This document shows positions 10,401 through 17,162 of a stretch of 64,000 bases of DNA, piece after piece. Source of the stretch: Deltaproteobacteria bacterium (lineage in GTDB: Bacteria; Myxococcota_A; UBA9042; DTJE01). The DNA is taken from assembly GCA_029547805.1 (NCBI GenBank), contig JAKPOP010000004.1, positions 23,490 to 87,489 on the forward strand, given 5' to 3'. Below the pieces are notes generated by a model, which was not told where the DNA came from, did not search any database, and saw only the letters and a list, made by a program, of their open reading frames with translations. How positions within the stretch are numbered: position 1 is the stretch's first letter; the number at the start of each line of letters is the position of its first letter. The position numbers and the translations under genes are program-made.

Positions 10401-12544
10401 CGGATGCCCTCCTGCTGCTGGACATGGGGGCCCCCGGCCCCGACAGCGTCGAGGTGTACCAGGGGCTGACCAAGGGCTTCATCCGGGACGTGCTGACCAC
10501 GGTGCTGCAGCCGGACGTGGACGTCAACGGCGACGGGGTGCCGGAGGCCGTGTCCTTCGGCGCCCGGTTCTCGGCCCTCAGCGCCTCGGTGGGGGAGGTC
10601 CGGGCCCGCTGCGTGGCCGACGCCGATTGCGATGACGGGAATCCCTGCACCTACGACGGGTGCTACCGGGATACGGGGTGCTTCCACACCTACCTCCAGG
10701 GCTTCTGCGACGATGGGGATCCCCTGACGCTGCTGGACGTCTGCGAACAGGGGGTCTGTCGGGGACGGATCCCCGACTGTTCGTCCCGGGTGACCTTCGG
10801 GGACCTCGTTGCCGCCAATGACGTGTCGGTGGGGATCAGTGGCTTCCCGGGCCAGGGCCTGGACCTGGACGGCCGGCCCGAGACCTGCGCCCCCGATCAG
10901 AGCGGCCTGGGCCAGACCCCCTGGTGCTCGGATGGGATCGACAACGCGGTGGCGGTGGTCGAGGGGATCGTGAACCCCGTCCTGGCCGACGTGCTGGCCG
11001 GGGTCCGGGACTCGACGATCCTGGCGGACTTCCGATACCTGCGGACCGACGGCGAGCCCTTCCTGCTCCCCCTCTACATCGGGATTCGCGACCGGAACAC
11101 CGACTGCGATTTCCACCGGGACAACTGCACCTTCGGCATTCCCTGGTGGAACTTCGATGGCCAGTGCAGCCCGGAGTGGGGATTCGCCAATGCCCGGGTG
11201 GTGGGGGATCGCCTGACCGCCGGCGGTCCTGGCTACGACATGCCCCTGGCGACGATCTTCCAGGGGGAACCCATCCGGGCCGTGCTCCACGATGTCCAGA
11301 TGGACGCCAGGCTGTCCTTCCGGGAAGGCCGGGTGGTCGGCATCCGGGTGGGGTCCCTGGTCGGCGGGGCCTTGCGGCAGGCCGATGGGCTGATGCTGCT
11401 GGACCGGGTGTTCCCGGGGCCGGAGACCGTCGAGGTCCAGCCGGGGATCACGAAGGGATTCGTCCGGAACCTGATGACCCACGTGGTCCTGCCGGACATG
11501 GACACCGATGGCGACGGGATTCCCGAGTCCTGGTCCCTGGGCCTGAGGGTGTCGGCCCTGGAGGCCTTCCCGGGCGGCGTGATGGCCCGCTGCGGGACCG
11601 GGCTGCCCTCCTGCGACGACGGCAACCCCTGCACCGAGGACCTCTGCGACTTCGAGGAGGGGTGCCGCCACCGGTTGTGGCACATCGCCTGCGATGACGG
11701 CCTGCCCTGGACCGTCGGGGATCACTGCGAGGCGGGGGTCTGCTCGGGAGTCGTGCCGGACTGCATGGGGCTGCCAGTCATCGCGGACGCGGCGCGGCTC
11801 GACACGCTGGTGCCAGGCATCGCGGGCATCCCCGGGGAGGGGCTCGACGTGGACGGGGACCCGGCCACCTGTGCCCCGACGGTGCTCCAGGGGGCGTCCA
11901 TCCCCTGCTCGGATGGCATCGACAACGCCCTGTCCCTGGTCGAGCCGCTGATCTCCCCGCTGCTGACCGAGTCCTTCCTGGGCTTCGACAACCTGACCGT
12001 GCTGGGGGACTACTCGGCCATGGTGGAAGGCGGCCTGCGGTTTTCGCTGCCGATGTACCACGGGGTCCGGGTGGACCCCGCCTGCGACCCCGACGTGCAG
12101 ACCTGTTCATGGCGGGTTCCGCGGTACTCGCTGGATGCCCAGTGCGGGCCCCTCTACGTCCTGGAGGACGCAAGGCTGCAGGATGGCGTGTTGACGGCAG
12201 GGTCCGTCAGCGGGCGGATTCGGGTCTTCGGGGAGCGAGATGGCCAGACCTGGTCGCTGGTCGTCCATGCCCCGAGATTCCGGGCCGTGATGCCTCCGGG
12301 GCCTGCAGGGGCCTTCGAGGGGATCTTCGCCGGAGCCGTCCGCCTGTCGGACCTGGAGTCCGTGCTGGACGTGCTGTACCCGGGACCCGACTCGGTTCCG
12401 GTCGAGGGCGGCTACACGAAGGGATACGTCAAGGACGTCCTGCGGCACGTCCTGGTGGCCGACATCGACACCGACGGCGACGGCATGCCCGACGCCCTCT
12501 CCTTCGGCACCCGCTTCGGGACCACCGACGCGATCGTGCCCTGA
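1427..12544 (+). CDS. Giant MopE-repeat / cohesin-like surface lipoprotein (3705 aa)
   Basis: Predicted outer-surface lipoprotein: a short basic and hydrophobic N-terminus ends at LAVAC (Cys19), followed by a Pro/Gly/Asp-rich spacer. Order of domains: Cys-rich EGF-like segments (residues ~65-205); seven and a half copies of a 55-residue unit carrying the MopE-type motif CNGVDDDCNGETDED (215-615); a cohesin-like beta-sandwich (~800-910); Big_2-like Ig repeats (~980-1600); a second cohesin-like domain (~1625-1735); a dockerin-like pair with GDANDDGEFSIAD (~1767-1835); more MopE motifs (~1970-2100). Five copies of an unrecognised ~265-residue module with Cys-rich linkers (2139-3705) complete the chain. 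The ATG at 1427 is preferred over in-frame starts back to 185 because those would overlap gyrB antisense and lack a signal peptide. MopE motifs are known for metal binding in Myxococcota; the overall function is unknown. Confidence 0.85.
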   Translation: MRRLLQRSARILACLAVACGGGQVPPGPPGDLPSPDGAGEVPALDLITPDEGEVPPEDGRVRPCEAEDADAACNEWAQGLHGPCVRGWCDRGTNFCRYSTESADGQSCDDGDPCTEGETCQTGACGNGRVRDCSDGLECTLDSCDAQAGCVHQPRSDFCDDAIACTVDRCDLQRGCVHDPDDRACDDGIPCNGVEVCDPAQGCVVTPVPEVDASCNGVDDDCNGETDEDYVPVTACGVGACAATATPSTCIGGVETPCRPGEPAANDATCNGIDDDCNGETDEDYVPVTTCGEGACVATATPSTCLGGVETPCQPGVPAANDATCNGVDDDCNGETDEDYVPVTTCGEGACVATAAPSTCIGGVETPCQPGEPAANDATCNGVDDDCNGETDEDYVPVTTCGEGACGVGSVPSRCEGGIETPCQPGVPAANDASCDGVDDDCNGETDEDYVPVTVCGEGACGVGSVPSRCEGGIETPCQPGVPAANDASCDGVDDDCNGETDEDYVPVTTCGEGACGVGSVPSRCEGGVETPCQPGVPAANDASCDGVDDDCNGETDEDYVPVTVCGLGACAQAAEPSRCEGGIETPCQPGTPAADDATCDGIDDDCDGQTDEDRDPPCGVPEDAVVGAEVRFDTTLGLMTGLVRDLGDGTYEDDLAETTNPNLAGAVQAAAQGNPSPQAPFQVVPTQTATVRLVTSRDVVFQDDSRVRVTAQVTDLIGSPVGADRTVTFALAGLGGASAVGTPVGPGIYAAWITVPNGAFGLGGVGTITATCDGVTSAGVPVEARAAPSSLVLDPGETGIELPLGPRFDGSQFDVPVYVNSGPNTIGSYDMAITFDPAVVQVVRVDQGSATDLAPPVSNAGTTANLLGRLSFNSINANPSGNNARGARVQVAIVRFQVVSGASEGAASSLSGEVLGLYNTVGAGVSILTNPVMWVRSGTGIGTSGVVTAKNNRLRGAFARVLDNTLLHRSALGGPVGTTTVQVHGAWADGGLSDVGGLPGLTCTVRNGAVAMTAGCQVRSISPGFTELEASVAGVTATTHLWVLAPRLPLDVRLGDAVLGFLPALGRLQDTRVQVRATFDDGSDPAFLWDVTDQVHFASEDSLVVAVDPVTGAVTAVGPGTTRVLVLGAEDAVLGTAEVAVDPGTQVEVSRVHVVVPARVQVTTIDPSPIPDGTGGARVQARVSNRFTAEGQTAQAGAWLVLSDDQETAGGSRIPITGDPATTWASQDPLVGTTDGGGVVTAVGGGATMLEATYALPGGDTVSGTGPFSVELPLPERVEATVTDPRLALSEADVSATLLGLPVTRQIQVRVFFVDGTSRDFTADPRTVYDAITDDPQDLVTVDDVPTCAGGDPGCVPGLARSTGNGHGRMTVRISFPGTYLESVSTSLDLEVVTHQSIVVESWELFTPAATARVAERVLSFIEGTGVRQRSRLEVLNTFTDGSVLDVTLHPATTFMVYDRGTTNPRPGVLSIGAGALVTAIAEGAVDVVATNSGHDTAPLPMAVDSALEDVEYLNLSYPPGATFQGVRDLGTGAMSVWGRFADGTRNRFTGADLVPGLLSFATAAVAPFPEPYLTIDGTGLATIRGNGPTDVLVDVDPARDTGNPFDPSTVLRLAANLLPAVGDVDLGQPTGLPFPDRSANEYFDMPVRANTGSSALGGIDLEVTYDPAVLEATGVRVGSGIPGALFAGNVSQPGTVFLNATPSVTGAPVIGSGVEVAVVTFRALKGGPPPVFSAMGGTIRGFVDRNGLPIGGAVPRPFVAGAGLLDPDSDGLFGDANDDGEFSIADVLFIQQITVVPPLVVPNPTQAAQSDIFPDGTVAVTDAFFGSQCLARLSHFVEATVTPDPLQPGRMRIQNTVVDRDQQPVSSGVRVRYEVSLVQNRPTVTFTNPHVATANGVLTEAVPVGAGVFETWMGGLLIPESGMGLVVILDVLDVNGNVVNSTAFLETPVLDPQARFVPLVTFDFDGCLAVDTTCDGIDDDCDGQTDDDYVPVALCGVGVCATNVTPSSCTNGVETPCEPGPPLGSTDETCDGVDDDCDGQADDDYVPVTVCGVGVCAATATPSSCDGGTETPCQPGTPAATDGDCDGQDDDCDGVVDQQACRDGLACTPDGDPCDDGNPLTESDRCQAGTCQGRIADCSPFIPMDQAVAVSDVALGQSGFPGQGLDIDGDPATCAPLESGLGVSPWCSDGIDNGLSVVEALVNPFAEDFLAGFTQGSVLASFHFARFDGEPFLLPLALGEVTPPGACDPKEGGCDYTLARWNFDDLCQPRYAFDNARILGDHLTAGGPGHDFRMETRYGVPITVFGAQVDARLVFRGGRITAVASASLAGAAVRPDEAWALLDAARPGPDDQVLLPPYPYTKGFVRDLLWNVLVPDVDTDGDGAADAVSFGLLFQALGAGVNGVGTPCTRDEECDDGNPCTADLCLPEAGCSHPFQQVACDDGDPTTIGDLCIDGVCQGRFRDCSAEITVGPMVALANPTIGRSGFPGQGLDIDGDPTTCAPEESGLGESPWCSDGIDNALAVVEGIANPMVAQWWAMPWGTFLADFREARFDGEPFPVFLYLGNVKGGSSCDFHTDTCVFDLPYWNFDAECRPMFQVTARIEGDRIRVGGPGTDWHVRTDFGASSQEYVLYDIQADGRVVVQQGRVVGVRQGTILGGAIRVADALKTLDEAFPGGDDVEVLPGYTKGFVRNVFTNVLQPDIDTNGDGRPDAVSLGVLIGATTAQGGDYRVACASAADCDDGNPCTADGCTIGTGCYHNWVTTVCDDGDPLTEGDRCMEGRCIGTIADCNPFLHVGDLVAVNGFSVGQSGFPGDGLDLDGDPTTCAPAESGLGVSPWCSDGIDNEVAVVEALANDLASRLLQDFHWGTFLLDFGRHDGTENPFDLPVYAGSVRWQDGDCDFQSESCTFDLPYWNFTPSCDPDAVLPRARIVGDRLTAGGPGTTYRIRTWINGPVSFLIHDLQLDGRVVRRGGRIAGLTGDSLFGGAIRLSDALLLLDMGAPGPDSVEVYQGLTKGFIRDVLTTVLQPDVDVNGDGVPEAVSFGARFSALSASVGEVRARCVADADCDDGNPCTYDGCYRDTGCFHTYLQGFCDDGDPLTLLDVCEQGVCRGRIPDCSSRVTFGDLVAANDVSVGISGFPGQGLDLDGRPETCAPDQSGLGQTPWCSDGIDNAVAVVEGIVNPVLADVLAGVRDSTILADFRYLRTDGEPFLLPLYIGIRDRNTDCDFHRDNCTFGIPWWNFDGQCSPEWGFANARVVGDRLTAGGPGYDMPLATIFQGEPIRAVLHDVQMDARLSFREGRVVGIRVGSLVGGALRQADGLMLLDRVFPGPETVEVQPGITKGFVRNLMTHVVLPDMDTDGDGIPESWSLGLRVSALEAFPGGVMARCGTGLPSCDDGNPCTEDLCDFEEGCRHRLWHIACDDGLPWTVGDHCEAGVCSGVVPDCMGLPVIADAARLDTLVPGIAGIPGEGLDVDGDPATCAPTVLQGASIPCSDGIDNALSLVEPLISPLLTESFLGFDNLTVLGDYSAMVEGGLRFSLPMYHGVRVDPACDPDVQTCSWRVPRYSLDAQCGPLYVLEDARLQDGVLTAGSVSGRIRVFGERDGQTWSLVVHAPRFRAVMPPGPAGAFEGIFAGAVRLSDLESVLDVLYPGPDSVPVEGGYTKGYVKDVLRHVLVADIDTDGDGMPDALSFGTRFGTTDAIVP
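2069..3270 (+). repeat. 165-bp tandem repeat encoding MopE-type units
   Basis: Exact 165-base periodicity, with units starting at 2069, 2234, 2399, 2564, 2729, 2894 and 3059 and a partial unit at 3224. Neighbouring copies are nearly identical at DNA level; copies 4 to 6 share almost every base, including the segment encoding GACGVGSVPSRCEGG. Each unit encodes CNGxDDDCNGETDEDYVPVT plus a Cys-containing tail. The low divergence implies recent duplication or ongoing gene conversion. Confidence 0.9.
7841..12544 (+). repeat. Five tandem ~980-bp repeats encoding an unrecognised module
   Basis: Units begin at the codons for Asp-Cys at 7841, 8819, 9794, 10775 and 11759 (periods 978, 975, 981 and 984 bases). 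Each has a globular part of about 265 residues with GFPGQGLDIDGDP, PWCSDGIDN, a WNF segment before Cys, GGPG, YTKGFVR and DxDxDGDGxPDAxSFG. In the first four units this is followed by a Cys-rich linker starting CDDGNPC. DNA divergence is much greater than in the 165-bp array, so these are older duplications. Confidence 0.85.
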
Positions 12545-12593
12545 TGCCCGGGTCCTGAGTCTCCCCTGGATGGATGACCGGAGGAATCGCGAC

Positions 12594-15500
12594 ATGCACG
12601 CAGATCTCATGGGTCGGGGACGCCGCCTTGCACTGGGGCTGGTCCTCGGGATGGCCTGCGGGTCCATGACGGCCGGCTGCGGTGGATCGGCGGCCCCGGG
12701 AGGGGGCCCTGACCTGTCGGGGGCGGCGGACCTGGGGCCCTCGGTGGACCTCCTGGCCGCCGACCTCCCGGGGGACCTCCTGGCCGACCTTCCCAGGACC
12801 GACCCGGGCCTTCCGGACCTGTCGGGGGGCGCCGACCTCCCCGGCGGCACGAGCGAGGATGTCCTGGAACCGGGCGATTCGGATTCCGAGGAACCGGACG
12901 GGTCAGGGGCGGACCCGGGACCCCCCTGCACGAACTATCACGCCGACCGGGACGGGGACGGTCATGGGGACGATCAGGACGTGCGGTGCCTGGTTCGCCC
13001 CGAAGGGGTGTATCAGGCCCTCGGGGGCGGAGACTGCGATGATGACAACCCGGACGTGCATCCCGGCATGACCGAGGACTGCTTCACTCCGGAGGACGAC
13101 GACTGCGACGGGGACACGAACGGTCGGGACGCCCTGGGATGCCGGCCATTCTTCATCGACGCCGACGGCGATGGATGGCATCTCCCCGGCGAGGTACCGG
13201 AGTGCTGGTGCCGGGCGCCCGAGGGGATGGGTCAGACTCGGGAGGGCGATTGCGATGACCACGACCCCCTGGTGCATCCCGGGGCCCCGGACCCCTGTGA
13301 CGGCATCGACCAGGACTGTGATGGGAGGACGGACCAGGATGCGTGCCCCCTCCGGGTGTACTACTGCGACGAGGACGGGGACGGCGTCCGGTCGGTCATC
13401 GCCTCGGGGTTCTGCGCGACCTGGCAGTGCGTGCCCGGGGGCTGCCTCGAGGAGGCCGGGACCGATTGCGACGACCAGCGGCCCGAGGTGCGGCCGGGGG
13501 CCGACGAGGTCTGTAACGGGATCGATGACGACTGCTCAGGCGGAGCCGACGGCCCGGGGGTCTGCCCGGAGCGGGTCTTCCATTGCGACCGCGACGAGGA
13601 CGGAGACTTCTCGCTGGCCGCATCCGGGTCCTGCGAGTCCTTCCAGTGCATCCCGGCAGGGTGCCGGGAGGACCCGGGGACCGACTGCAATGACCGGGAC
13701 CCTGCCATTCATGTCGGCGTGACGGAGACCTGCAACGGGGTGGACGACGACTGCTCGGGCGGGGCCGACGGCCCGGGGGTCTGTCCGGATCGGGTCTTCC
13801 ATTGCGACCGGGACGGCGACGGGGTGGCATCGGTCGCCGCGTCGGGCACCTGTCATGCCTATCGGTGCGTCCCCGAGGGGTGCCAGGAGATGCCCGGGGC
13901 CGACTGCGACGACGGACGGTCCGACATCCACCCCGGAGCCATCGAGGTCTGCAACGGGGTGGACGACGACTGCTCCGGCGAGACCGACGAGGGAGAGGCA
14001 TGCCCGTTGACGGTCTTCTACTGCGACCGGGACCAGGACGGCTTCCGGGCCCTGGCCCCCTCGGGGACCTGTCGCGGGGAGGCGTGCGTGCCCTGGGGGT
14101 GCATGGAAGATCCCGGCGATGACTGCGATGACCGGGACCCGGCCGTGCACCCCGGCGCGGTGGAGACCTGCAACGGTCGGGACGACGACTGCGACGGCCA
14201 GCCAGACCCGCCGGGAGTCTGTCCGGATCGGGTCTTCTATTGCGACCGGGACGGCGATGGGGTCGTCTCCCTCGAGGAGTCAGGTCACTGCGGCTCCCAT
14301 GGGTGTGTCCCCGCCGGTTGCCAGGAGACTCCCGGGCAGGATTGCGACGACCATGACCCCCAGGTTCTGCCTGGGGCCGGGGAGGACTGCGGCACGCCCT
14401 GGGACGACGACTGCGATGGGGCGACCGATTTCGAAGGGGCCCGGGGCTGCCGGGTCTTCGGTGTTGATGGCGATGGCGACGGCTTCTTCGCGGACCACGC
14501 CGAGATGGCCTGCCGGTGCGTTCCGGTGGCTCCATTCACGGGCACCGCCGGCGGTGACTGCAACGACGATCGGTCCGAGGTCCATCCCGGGGCCGTGGAG
14601 GTCTGCAACGGGGTGGACGACGACTGCGACGGGGACGTGGACAACCAGGGGCAGTGCCTTGTGGTGTACTACTGCGACCTGGATGGGGACTTCTATCTGT
14701 CGGCAAGCCCATCGGGGGCCTGTCCCGAGTTCGGCTGCATGCCCGAGGGGTGCCGGGCGGTGCCCGGGCGGGATTGCGATGATGCGAACCCGGCGGTTCA
14801 TCCCGGGGTCCCGGAGGACTGCGACACTCCCTGGGATGACGACTGCAACGGGAGCGCCGACGCAGTGGGAGCGCCCCACTGCCAGGCCTTTCATCGGGAC
14901 CTGGATCGAGATGGCCACGGACATCCAGGACTGTGGGAGTGTCGGTGTCTTCCCAGGGTTCCCTTCCTGGTCCCGGCGGATCAGGCCGACGACTGCAACG
15001 ACAATGATTCGGCGGTGTACCCGGGTGCGGTGGAGGTCTGCAATGGTCTGGATGACGACTGCGACTCGGTGGCCGACGGGCCGGGCGTCTGTCCGGTGAC
15101 TTCCTTCTGGTGCGACCAGGATCGGGACGGTACCAGATCCTCGACCGTCTCGGGGACCTGTAACACCTGGCAGTGCCTTCCTGCCGACTGTGGAATCCTG
15201 CCGGGATCCGACTGCGACGACCATGACCCGGCGGTGCATCCCGGGGCCGTCGAGGTGTGCAATGGCCTCGACGATGACTGCGACGGGGTGGCCGACGGTT
15301 CGGGCATCTGTCCGGTCCAGGTGTACTGGTGCGACCGGGATGGCGACGGGTACCGGTCCTCGACCGTCTCGGGGACCTGTGAGACCTGGCGCTGCGTGCC
15401 GGCCGGCTGTGGGACGGAGCCGGGGGACGACTGCGCCGACGGCCATCCGGCCATTCATCCTGGGGCCGTGGAGGCCTGCGACGGCATCGACAACGACTGC

Positions 15501-16937
15501 AATGGGGTCGCGGACCCGCCGGGGACCTGTCCCCGTCAGACCTGGTTCTGCGACGGCGACCAGGATGGGTTCCCATCCGACCGGCCCAGCGGCTCCTGCG
15601 ACTGGTTCGGATGCGTGCCGCCCGACTGTGCCACCGCCCCGGGTTCCGACTGCGATGACGGCGATTCCCTGGTCCATCCGGGGGCGCCGGAGACCTGCAA
15701 TGGCCTGGACGACGACTGTGACGGGCAGCGGGACGGCCCGGGGGTCTGTCCCACCTGGGCCTTCCACTGCGACCAGGACCGGGACGGCTTCCTGGCGCTG
15801 GCCCCGACCGGGACGTGCCAGTTCCATGGCTGCGTGCCTGTCGGATGCTCCCTGGAACCGGGGCCAGACTGCGATGATGGGCGGCCGACGATCCGTCCTG
15901 GGGCCCCGGAGGTCTGCAACGGCACCGATGACGACTGCAACGGGGTGACCGACGAGGGCACCTGCTGGATTGACGGGGGATGCGTGGACGCCGGCCGGGT
16001 CCATCCCCAGGACCCCTGCCGATGGTGCGACCCCGCGGTGGATCCGGGGGTCTGGTCGCCGGCCGACGGGAGGCCCTGCGACGACGGCCGGTCCTGGACC
16101 GTGAACGACGTCTGTGCCTCGGGAACCTGCAGCGGCGTCCTGCCGGATTGCTTCGGGAGCCTGACCTTCGGCGATGCCCTCCGGACCCAGACCCTGCTGG
16201 TCGGCGACGATGGGAACCCGGGCGAGGGCCTCGACGTGGACGGCAACCCCGCGACCTGCCAGCCCCAGGGGTCCTATCCCGACGGACGGCCACAGTGCAG
16301 CGCCGGGATCGACAACAAGGCCGCCCTGGTGGACGAGGTGGTCAACCAGGAACTGCCGGGGGCCCTGACCAGTGGGTCCGTCCACCTGATCCTCGAGTTC
16401 CGGGGGTTCCGGTCCGGAGGCACGCCGGAGGTCTTCTTCTACCAGGGCGAGAAGGAAGACCCGGCCTGCAACCATCGCCTGCCCGGGTGTGCCTATCGGG
16501 TCCCGGCCTCGGCCTTCGATGGGGCGTGTCGGCCTCGGATGACGCTGGCCCCGGTGACCCGACAGGGAGACCGGGTGCGGGCGGGAGGTCCAGGGTCCCT
16601 CCTGCCGCTGTCGATGCCTCTGGTGGGGTCCACCGTGCTGTCGGTCACCCTGTACCACGCGGCAATGGATGGCACGTTGAGCACCGACGGCGCGGGCCGG
16701 ATCGTGTCCTTCCAGGGGATCCTGGCCGGCGCCATGCGCAAGGCGGATCTGTTCGCGGCCCTGGAACAGGTCCCCGACGACCAGTTGCCGGTGCCCCGGG
16801 ACCAGATCCTGATCCTGCTGAACCTGTTGCTGCGACCCGACATCGACACCGATGGGGACGGGAATGCCGACGCGATCTCGCTGGGGCTCAAGGCGACCGC
16901 CGATGCGGCCATCCTCTCGGGGGTGACGATTCCCTGA
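12594..16937 (+). CDS. MopE/calcium-repeat lipoprotein with C-terminal shared module (1447 aa)
   Basis: Second gene of the lipoprotein pair, 49 bases after the first. The ATG at 12594 has GGAGG nine bases upstream and is preferred to the ATG at 12570. The signal segment ends at TAGC (Cys29), followed by a spacer rich in DLPGDLL-like Asp/Leu/Pro/Gly. Residues ~110-1130 hold 14 units that alternate a DxDGDG calcium-type loop, a Cys-rich strand and a MopE-type DDDC(D/S/N)G motif. After a Cys-rich linker, residues 1185-1447 form one copy of the module repeated five times in the upstream protein (GNPGEGLDVDGNPATC, CSAGIDN, PDIDTDGDGNADAISLG). Probably co-transcribed with it. Metal or calcium binding is inferred from the motifs; the role is unknown. 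Confidence 0.85.
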   Translation: MHADLMGRGRRLALGLVLGMACGSMTAGCGGSAAPGGGPDLSGAADLGPSVDLLAADLPGDLLADLPRTDPGLPDLSGGADLPGGTSEDVLEPGDSDSEEPDGSGADPGPPCTNYHADRDGDGHGDDQDVRCLVRPEGVYQALGGGDCDDDNPDVHPGMTEDCFTPEDDDCDGDTNGRDALGCRPFFIDADGDGWHLPGEVPECWCRAPEGMGQTREGDCDDHDPLVHPGAPDPCDGIDQDCDGRTDQDACPLRVYYCDEDGDGVRSVIASGFCATWQCVPGGCLEEAGTDCDDQRPEVRPGADEVCNGIDDDCSGGADGPGVCPERVFHCDRDEDGDFSLAASGSCESFQCIPAGCREDPGTDCNDRDPAIHVGVTETCNGVDDDCSGGADGPGVCPDRVFHCDRDGDGVASVAASGTCHAYRCVPEGCQEMPGADCDDGRSDIHPGAIEVCNGVDDDCSGETDEGEACPLTVFYCDRDQDGFRALAPSGTCRGEACVPWGCMEDPGDDCDDRDPAVHPGAVETCNGRDDDCDGQPDPPGVCPDRVFYCDRDGDGVVSLEESGHCGSHGCVPAGCQETPGQDCDDHDPQVLPGAGEDCGTPWDDDCDGATDFEGARGCRVFGVDGDGDGFFADHAEMACRCVPVAPFTGTAGGDCNDDRSEVHPGAVEVCNGVDDDCDGDVDNQGQCLVVYYCDLDGDFYLSASPSGACPEFGCMPEGCRAVPGRDCDDANPAVHPGVPEDCDTPWDDDCNGSADAVGAPHCQAFHRDLDRDGHGHPGLWECRCLPRVPFLVPADQADDCNDNDSAVYPGAVEVCNGLDDDCDSVADGPGVCPVTSFWCDQDRDGTRSSTVSGTCNTWQCLPADCGILPGSDCDDHDPAVHPGAVEVCNGLDDDCDGVADGSGICPVQVYWCDRDGDGYRSSTVSGTCETWRCVPAGCGTEPGDDCADGHPAIHPGAVEACDGIDNDCNGVADPPGTCPRQTWFCDGDQDGFPSDRPSGSCDWFGCVPPDCATAPGSDCDDGDSLVHPGAPETCNGLDDDCDGQRDGPGVCPTWAFHCDQDRDGFLALAPTGTCQFHGCVPVGCSLEPGPDCDDGRPTIRPGAPEVCNGTDDDCNGVTDEGTCWIDGGCVDAGRVHPQDPCRWCDPAVDPGVWSPADGRPCDDGRSWTVNDVCASGTCSGVLPDCFGSLTFGDALRTQTLLVGDDGNPGEGLDVDGNPATCQPQGSYPDGRPQCSAGIDNKAALVDEVVNQELPGALTSGSVHLILEFRGFRSGGTPEVFFYQGEKEDPACNHRLPGCAYRVPASAFDGACRPRMTLAPVTRQGDRVRAGGPGSLLPLSMPLVGSTVLSVTLYHAAMDGTLSTDGAGRIVSFQGILAGAMRKADLFAALEQVPDDQLPVPRDQILILLNLLLRPDIDTDGDGNADAISLGLKATADAAILSGVTIP

Positions 16938-16947
16938 TCAGGTGTCT

Positions 16948-16984
16948 CGGGGCCTGATCGGGCCTTCCGGGCCCTGCAGCCCCG
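16948..16984 (+). terminator. Two-tier hairpin between convergent genes
   Basis: Outer arms CGGGGC (16948-16953) and GCCCCG (16979-16984) enclose an inner GGGCC-ttccg-GGCCC hairpin (16960-16974). It sits 11 bases after the lipoprotein stop. There is no T-run, so it may act with Rho or only as an mRNA 3' end. The rest of the 225-base gap up to 17163 shows nothing recognisable. Confidence 0.35.
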
Positions 16985-17162
16985 GATCGGAATCCGGCCG
17001 CCCGCAGGCCTCTCGAGTCGCCGTCGGATCCGGACAGAACGTCGATCGGTCCTCGCTGCCCGGTCACAGGCGTGCGGCACAGGGCGCCCGGGGACCTGTC
17101 TCCGAGGTTCCCGGCCTCATGGTCAGGGGAAGGGGTCCCCAAGGCACCGCGAGGCGGGGGAC

